Under the pieces are notes generated by a model that saw nothing but the letters and a program-made list of their open reading frames with translations, did no database searches and was not told the origin of the DNA. A stretch of 18,420 nucleotides of DNA from Syntrophobacter sp. DG_60 (GTDB lineage Bacteria > Desulfobacterota > Desulfofervidia > Desulfofervidales > DG-60): positions 1 through 18,420 of the forward strand of contig LJNA01000022.1 in the NCBI GenBank assembly GCA_001304365.1, read 5' to 3'. Position numbers and translations under genes: made by a program. Positions 14,017-18,420 of this stretch are shown piece by piece; the first letter of the stretch is position 1; each line of letters begins with the position of its first letter.

Positions 14017-15980
14017 TTTTCTCCCTCTAATAAGGCATCTACCTGCTCAGATAATTGTTGAAGTGTAAAATGGGCTATGTTTATAGCATTAAACTTACAA
14101 GCACCCATACAACTGCCACATCCTTGACATGCAGCTTTGCTTACCTGTGCATATTTTTTCTTTTTCTTTTTTATTATGCTAATAGCACCAAATGGGCATA
14201 TTTTGGCACAAATACCACAGCCCTTACAAAGTTCTAAATCTACTTCTGCCTTAATGGGTTCTAAGGTAATCCTTTTTTGCGAGAATAAGGCCAGTACCTT
14301 ACTGGCTGCTGCACTAGCCTGAGTTACTGTCTCTGAGATATCTTTTGGGGACTGAGCCGCACCAGTTAAATAAACACCTATTGCTGGAGATTCTACAGGT
14401 CTTAATTTTGGATGCATTTCTGTAAAAAACCCGAATTCATCTGCAGGCAGTTTTAATGTTTGAGATAGTTCTTTCCATCCCTTAGCAGGCATAATAGCTG
14501 GGGCTAATACTACCAAATCTGCCTCTATCTCTAATGCTCTGCCCGTCAAGGTATCTACACCCCAAACTGCTAATTTCTCATTTTTACCAAAAACCTTAGA
14601 CACCTTTCCCCTCAAATATAATACCCTTTCTTCCTCCACAATCCTTTGGACAAACTCCTCATATTTTTTGCCTGCTGCCCTAATGTCTATATAAAATATA
14701 TAGACTTTTCCATCCGGCACTGCGTGCTTATAAAGCAATGCGTGTTTTGCTGTATACATACAGCATATCTTTGAACAATAGGGCCGCCCGTGCTCAGGGT
14801 CACGTGAACCTGCACACTGGATAAAGACTATGCTTTTTGGAATCTTCCCATCTGACGGCCTCTTGATTACACCACCTGTGGGACCAGAAGGTGAAAGCAA
14901 TCTTTCCAGATCTAAACTAGTAATTACGTCTGGATACCTTCCTCCTCCATATTCTGGAAGTGCTTCTAAAGGTATTACATCATAACCAGTAGCTACTATA
15001 ATAGCCCCTACCTTTATTTTAATCTCTTCTTCCTCCATAAGAAAATCAATGGCCCTGGGGCCGCAGGCCTTAAAACAATTTTCACAAACTATAAGCTTTT
15101 CAGTGTTTAGACAGTGTTCTAAATCTATAGTATAAATCAGAGGCACTGCTTGAGGGAATGGAATATAAACCGCCTTCCTTGCTCCCAATCCTTGGTCAAA
15201 CTCATTGGGCACTATCACTGGGCATACATCCACACAGTCATTGCATCCTGTACATTTGTCTTCCCATACATAGCGTGGTTTTTTAACAATGGTTACATCA
15301 AAATTCCCCACCGTTCCTTCTATGTTTTTTACTTCGGCATAGGTAAGAAGGTGAATCTTTTTATGGTGGGCTACCTCCACCATCTTTGGAGTAAGGATAC
15401 ATGAGGAGCAGTCCAGAGTGGGAAATGTTTCACTAAGCTGGGCCATATGTCCTCCTATAGATGGCCCTTTTTCCACTAAATAGACGTCAAAGCCAGCATT
15501 GGCGATATCCAGGGCAGCTTGAATCCCTGCTATCCCACCCCCAATCACTAGGGCCTGCCTTGTCACGGGTGCCTTGATGGGAATAAGAGGCTTAGCGTAA
15601 GTTAATTTAGCCAAAGCAGCCTTAATCAATCTTAAGGCCTTTTTTGTAGCAATTTCCGGTGTACTTTGATGCACCCATGAGCACTGTTCTCTAATATTGG
15701 CAATCTCCAAAAGATAGCGATTTAAACCGGCATTTTCCACTGCGCGGGAGAAGGTTTCCCCATGTAAACTTGCAGTGCAGGCTGCTACAATGACGTGACT
15801 AAGGTTTAACTCCTTAATCTTTTCACAAATAAATTTTTGTCCTGGTTCGCTGCAAATATAGATATAATCCTCAGAAAGAACTACATTTTCTAGCTTAGCC
15901 GCCTCTTGCTTAAGCCAGTTTACATCTACTACACCTGCAATGTTCCTTCCGCAGTGACAAATAAATATCCCAACACGCAT
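14007..15980 (-). CDS. hdrA: Heterodisulfide reductase-like subunit A
   Basis: FAD-containing hub of Hdr complexes and the site of flavin-based electron bifurcation in characterised relatives. The protein has 657 residues. An N-terminal domain with CHCGRN (9-14) comes first; then the FAD loop GGGIAG (147-152), SIGGHMAQLSETFPTLDCSSC (cysteines, not selenocysteine, at 191 and 194), a 4Fe-4S motif CTGCNDCVDVCP (243-254), further FAD-domain elements (ATGYD, GSRDPEHGRPYCSKICC), and two C-terminal 4Fe-4S motifs (about 585-594 and 618-628). A KKKKKK run between the last two clusters is encoded by an A-rich tract with an A-AAA-AAG heptamer. It abuts hdrB with no spacer (TAA-ATG) and overlaps korD. 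Confidence 0.95.
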   Translation of the reverse strand: MRVGIFICHCGRNIAGVVDVNWLKQEAAKLENVVLSEDYIYICSEPGQKFICEKIKELNLSHVIVAACTASLHGETFSRAVENAGLNRYLLEIANIREQCSWVHQSTPEIATKKALRLIKAALAKLTYAKPLIPIKAPVTRQALVIGGGIAGIQAALDIANAGFDVYLVEKGPSIGGHMAQLSETFPTLDCSSCILTPKMVEVAHHKKIHLLTYAEVKNIEGTVGNFDVTIVKKPRYVWEDKCTGCNDCVDVCPVIVPNEFDQGLGARKAVYIPFPQAVPLIYTIDLEHCLNTEKLIVCENCFKACGPRAIDFLMEEEEIKIKVGAIIVATGYDVIPLEALPEYGGGRYPDVITSLDLERLLSPSGPTGGVIKRPSDGKIPKSIVFIQCAGSRDPEHGRPYCSKICCMYTAKHALLYKHAVPDGKVYIFYIDIRAAGKKYEEFVQRIVEEERVLYLRGKVSKVFGKNEKLAVWGVDTLTGRALEIEADLVVLAPAIMPAKGWKELSQTLKLPADEFGFFTEMHPKLRPVESPAIGVYLTGAAQSPKDISETVTQASAAASKVLALFSQKRITLEPIKAEVDLELCKGCGICAKICPFGAISIIKKKKKKYAQVSKAACQGCGSCMGACKFNAINIAHFTLQQLSEQVDALLEGEKWQ

Positions 15981-16802
15981 TTAAGTAATCCCCAACGCAT
16001 CTGCCATAATTTCTGTAAAATAAAAAACAGGCATTTTCTTAAAACCTGTGTAGAGCCTTTTTACGTCCTTTTGCCTATCCTTTAAATTGAAATAGCAGAG
16101 TGGACAGCTAGTGATTACCAAATCTGCATTATTCTCCCTGGCGTTTTCTAATATACGATATGCTCGCATTGCTACAATTTCTGGTTTAATGGCTGTATGA
16201 TAAGAGCCACAACACTCTACTTGATATGGAAAGTTTACAGGCTCTGCTCCTAAGTTAGACACCAGCTCTTCTAGGATGTAAGGTTGTTCACAATCATCTA
16301 TACCCACCTTCTGTGGCCTCAGCAAAAGGCAACCATAGTAGCAGGCTACCTTGAGTTTAGAAAGTGGGCGTTTTACAGCCTGTTTTATGTTCTCAAGGCC
16401 AAATTCCTTTAGTACAGTTAAAAAGTGCTTTATCTCTACTTCACCCCTATAATCCTCTTCCTCTGACATAAATTCGTTAATCTTCTTTAATTTCTCCCCA
16501 TTATCTTTTACCAGAAGATTGGACTGAGCCAAAGTATTATAGCACATAGAGCATAGGGTCACAATTGTCTTATATCCAAGGGATTGAGCACGAGTTAGGT
16601 TTCTTATAGAGGCAAGTTGTTTTATTAAATCGTCAGAGGCCAGGGAATACACCGTTCCACAGCAATTCCACTCTGGAAATTCCTTTATGTTTAAACCTAA
16701 AGATTCTGCTATAGCTAAAGCCGATATTTCCAAATTTTTTGCAGTTGTTTTTAATGTACAGCCAGGGAAATATGCTAGTTCCATTTCGGTTCTTTCTCCC
16801 AT
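15981..16802 (-). CDS. hdrB: Heterodisulfide reductase-like subunit B
   Basis: Subunit with two CCG domains, 273 residues. The first cysteine-rich motif runs from YFPGC through WNCCG (31 residues between C and CC) to CSMC; the second runs from CYYGC through ECCG to CPLC. In methanogens these bind the two non-cubane 4Fe-4S clusters that reduce the CoM-S-S-CoB disulfide; the substrate in bacteria is generally unknown. Here it could serve the Frd-like module, since methanogen thiol:fumarate reductase TfrB carries a fused HdrB domain. ATG 16802 follows GAAGG with very short spacing, and ATG 16784 (starting MELAYFPGC) is a credible alternative. It has its own consensus promoter upstream. Confidence 0.93.
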   Translation of the reverse strand: MGERTEMELAYFPGCTLKTTAKNLEISALAIAESLGLNIKEFPEWNCCGTVYSLASDDLIKQLASIRNLTRAQSLGYKTIVTLCSMCYNTLAQSNLLVKDNGEKLKKINEFMSEEEDYRGEVEIKHFLTVLKEFGLENIKQAVKRPLSKLKVACYYGCLLLRPQKVGIDDCEQPYILEELVSNLGAEPVNFPYQVECCGSYHTAIKPEIVAMRAYRILENARENNADLVITSCPLCYFNLKDRQKDVKRLYTGFKKMPVFYFTEIMADALGIT

Positions 16803-16839
16803 CGCCTTCTTTCTTTTTTGTAATGGTTCTTATTTAAGA

Positions 16840-16868
16840 ATTATAATAGTTATAATAACTAATGTCAA
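16840..16868 (-). promoter_or_regulatory. Consensus sigma-70-type promoter in front of hdrB
   Basis: Read on the minus strand: TTGACA (16868-16863), 17-base spacer, TATAAT (16845-16840). This is the ideal hexamer pair at ideal spacing. The predicted transcript starts near 16833-16835, about 30 to 50 bases before the hdrB start. It would express hdrB, hdrA, korD and perhaps later genes independently of the fumarase genes and hdrC. Confidence 0.75.
16847..16861. promoter_or_regulatory. Palindrome inside the hdrB promoter spacer (possible operator)
   Basis: TAGTTA-TTA-TAACTA is a perfect six-base inverted repeat with a three-base centre. It lies entirely between the -35 and -10 hexamers, where a bound repressor would block RNA polymerase. 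AT-rich palindromes arise by chance, so the role is uncertain. Confidence 0.45.
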
Positions 16869-16914
16869 GTTATATCCTCTTAAGTCCTTTAAAAAATATC
16901 AAGTCTTGTTCTTG

Positions 16915-17307
16915 CTATCTTGTAAACTTACGCAAAGCACTTATTAAGGCAATCTGAGGCAATTCTTCCTTTACCATCTTTGCAGGCGAAATATAATCAT
17001 CCTTTGTCCTGCGTAAAATTATAAGTCTTACTGCCTCCATTAGCCTTGCTAAATCTACCCCCCTTGGACAACGTGCCCTGCAGGTGTAACAGGAGGCACA
17101 GATCCAGACTGTGCTTGAATTTAATAATTCCTCAAACGCCCCCATTTGTAAAAGTCGTATTACTTGATTAGGAAGTAGATCCATTTCTTCTGCCATGGGG
17201 CAACCCGCAGAACACATACCACACTGGTAACAGGAAAATGCATTTTGTCCGCTGATTTCTTCTACTTTTTGCAAAATATCTGTTTCTAATTTAAGGGCAA
17301 CTCGCAT
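16915..17307 (-). CDS. hdrC: Heterodisulfide reductase-like subunit C
   Basis: Small 130-residue protein with two 4Fe-4S motifs, CYQCGMCSAGCPM (about 26-38) and CASCYTCRARCPRGVDL (about 70-86), the typical HdrC pattern that wires HdrA to HdrB. It has no membrane segments, so it is a soluble HdrC rather than the HdrE-linked type. Its ATG at 17307 overlaps the end of the fumarase beta gene by 17 bases, a strong sign that fumarase and Hdr are made together. A 112-base gap with a promoter separates it from hdrB. Confidence 0.9.
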   Translation of the reverse strand: MRVALKLETDILQKVEEISGQNAFSCYQCGMCSAGCPMAEEMDLLPNQVIRLLQMGAFEELLNSSTVWICASCYTCRARCPRGVDLARLMEAVRLIILRRTKDDYISPAKMVKEELPQIALISALRKFTR

Positions 17308-17848
17308 GCTGATACCTCAATCTCCCTATTTCATATAAATCATTCCCATATATATCATTGCCTACAAAAACTGGCAAATCTCTCACTTTAAGCTTGTAAA
17401 TTGCCTCTGGTCCCAATTCCGGATAGGCTATTAGTTTTGCTTCATAAATACATTTGGAAAGTAAGGCCCCAGCCCCACCGATGGCTACAAAATAAATGGC
17501 CTTATATTTTTTTATAGCATCTATTGCTTCTTTATTTCTCTTCCCTTTACCAATCATTCCCTTTAAGCCAGCCTTGAGCAATGTTGGGGTATAAAGGTCT
17601 AAGCGGGAACTGGTAGTGGGGCCGGCTGCCCCAATTACCATTCCAGGGGGTGCAGGCGTTGGGCCTACATAATATATGATTTGACCTTCTAAAGGAAATG
17701 GTAAAGGGGTATCTTGATTAATGAGCTCTATCAGTTTTTTATGGGCTGCATCACGTGCTGTATAGATGATGCCATTTAAAAATGCTTCATCCCCTGCCTT
17801 TAAATCGTTAATTACCTCATCTGTTAAAGGAGTAGTTAAACATTTCAT
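17291..17848 (-). CDS. fumB: Class I fumarate hydratase, beta subunit (C-terminal domain type)
   Basis: Forms the two-subunit Fe-S fumarase with the alpha subunit and interconverts malate and fumarate. It has 185 residues, the usual length for the separate beta chain. The sequence opens TTPLTDEVINDLKAGDEAFL and contains YTARDAAHKKL, the phosphate-loop-like YYVGPTPAPPGMVIGAAGPT followed by TSSRLD, MIGKGKR and the IGGAGALLSK segment. A related L(+)-tartrate dehydratase assignment cannot be fully excluded, but the TCA context favours fumarase. It lies 11 bases after the alpha gene and overlaps hdrC. Confidence 0.92.
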   Translation of the reverse strand: MKCLTTPLTDEVINDLKAGDEAFLNGIIYTARDAAHKKLIELINQDTPLPFPLEGQIIYYVGPTPAPPGMVIGAAGPTTSSRLDLYTPTLLKAGLKGMIGKGKRNKEAIDAIKKYKAIYFVAIGGAGALLSKCIYEAKLIAYPELGPEAIYKLKVRDLPVFVGNDIYGNDLYEIGRLRYQHASCP

Positions 17849-17859
17849 TTAAATCTAGT

Positions 17860-18420
17860 CTAAAGTACTATAGACTTTAATCTATGGGCATGGCATTGTA
17901 CATTAATAGCTACAGGTAAGCTGGCAATATGGCAGGGCATGATTTCAATATGGACATCTAAACATGTAATCCTACCTCCTAAACCCAGTGGCCCAAAGCC
18001 CAATTCATTGATCATATTGGACCACTGTCCTTCTAACTGCGCTACTTTTTCATCACTTGACCTTTCTGCAATAGGCCTAAATAAGGCCTTTTTTGCTAGA
18101 AGTGCTGCTACATCCAAAGTACCCCCTATTCCTATGCCAATGATTAAGGGGGCACAGGTGTTTACCGCAGCCCTTTCTACTACTTGGCAAAGATAATCCC
18201 TTATCCCATCAAGCCCTGCTGCTGGTGTCAAGACTTTTGCTGCACTCATGTTCTCACTGCCTGCCCCTTTTGGCATTACTGTAATCTTTATCCTATCCCC
18301 AGGCATTATATCAAAATGGAGCATTGCAGGAGTATTATCACCAGTATTTTCCCTTGTTAAAGGATGGCACACAGATTTTCTGAGATAGCCTTCCTTATAT
18401 CCCTGTTTTACTCCCTCCTG
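17860..18420 (-). CDS. fumA: Class I fumarate hydratase, alpha subunit (5' part outside the window)
   Basis: About 186 C-terminal residues are visible of a chain that is normally near 280. The frame is open to the window edge and encodes GYKEGYLRKS before CHPLTRENTGDNTP, both typical of the family, so a GTG at 18372 is not the start. The 4Fe-4S ligand regions are present: VNTCAPLIIGIGIGGT and the later cysteines in ITCLDVHIE, MPCHIASLPVAIN and QCHAHR; the first ligand cysteine is expected in the missing part. KGAGSENMSA binds substrate in relatives. First visible gene of the block, 11 bases before the beta gene. Confidence 0.93.
   Translation of the reverse strand, partial: QEGVKQGYKEGYLRKSVCHPLTRENTGDNTPAMLHFDIMPGDRIKITVMPKGAGSENMSAAKVLTPAAGLDGIRDYLCQVVERAAVNTCAPLIIGIGIGGTLDVAALLAKKALFRPIAERSSDEKVAQLEGQWSNMINELGFGPLGLGGRITCLDVHIEIMPCHIASLPVAINVQCHAHRLKSIVL

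Noticed and set aside
15400..15415. Selenocysteine in HdrA at the DCSSC position
   Set aside because: Some HdrA proteins have Sec there, but here both positions are cysteine codons and no in-frame UGA exists.
16885..16914. Possible terminator after hdrC (CAAG...CTTG then a T-run)
   Set aside because: The stem is only four base pairs; the T-run alone is not convincing.
18372..18372. GTG at 18372 as the start of fumA
   Set aside because: The frame continues upstream to the window edge with conserved fumarase sequence, so the true start lies outside.

Overview
The window is a single-direction gene block: every supported gene lies on the minus strand, so transcription runs from high to low coordinates. 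It reads as the chromosome of a low-to-moderate GC, strictly anaerobic bacterium. Signs of this are ferredoxin-linked 2-oxoglutarate oxidoreductase, HdrABC, an MvhD-type selenoprotein, class I (Fe-S) fumarase, and hexulose-phosphate enzymes instead of a visible pentose-phosphate pathway. A sulfate-reducing or syntrophic Desulfobacterota-type organism (for example near Candidatus Desulfofervidus) would fit, but that placement is a guess from gene content.

Layout in transcription order: fumarase alpha (cut by the window end) and beta; hdrC, then a gap with a consensus sigma-70-like promoter, then hdrB and hdrA; korD; a 218-base hairpin-bounded non-coding segment; korA; a fused korB-korC; a soluble Fe-S protein; a fumarate-reductase-like flavoprotein; an MvhD protein with an in-frame UGA followed by a SECIS-like hairpin; sucC; sucD; a 214-base gap; sdhC, sdhD, sdhA, sdhB; a dicarboxylate/Na+ symporter; 3-hexulose-6-phosphate synthase; and 6-phospho-3-hexuloisomerase (cut by the window start). 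Many neighbours overlap by 4 to 17 bases or abut, which suggests translational coupling.

Functionally the block encodes a contiguous arc of the TCA cycle, malate-fumarate-succinate-succinyl-CoA-2-oxoglutarate, usable in either direction. There are two different fumarate/succinate enzymes. One is a classical membrane SdhCDAB with predicted covalent FAD. The other is a soluble flavoprotein plus 2Fe-2S/2x4Fe-4S protein followed directly by MvhD, the protein that normally links partner enzymes to HdrA. With hdrABC in the same cluster and no hydrogenase in view, I infer a soluble Hdr-linked fumarate reductase (or succinate oxidase) that could couple fumarate reduction to ferredoxin chemistry. This is the main candidate for an undescribed system.

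The usual automatic reading would cut the MvhD gene to 67 residues at the UGA; the true product is about 146 residues with selenocysteine at position 67. Other points of interest are a likely ATT start for sdhB, a 21-base tandem duplication that created a mini-ORF in front of sdhA, a palindrome inside the hdrB promoter spacer, and several families of short palindromic or word-like repeats in the intergenic gaps. No stretch longer than 300 bases lacks a gene. I saw no rRNA, tRNA, CRISPR array, transposase or phage gene.
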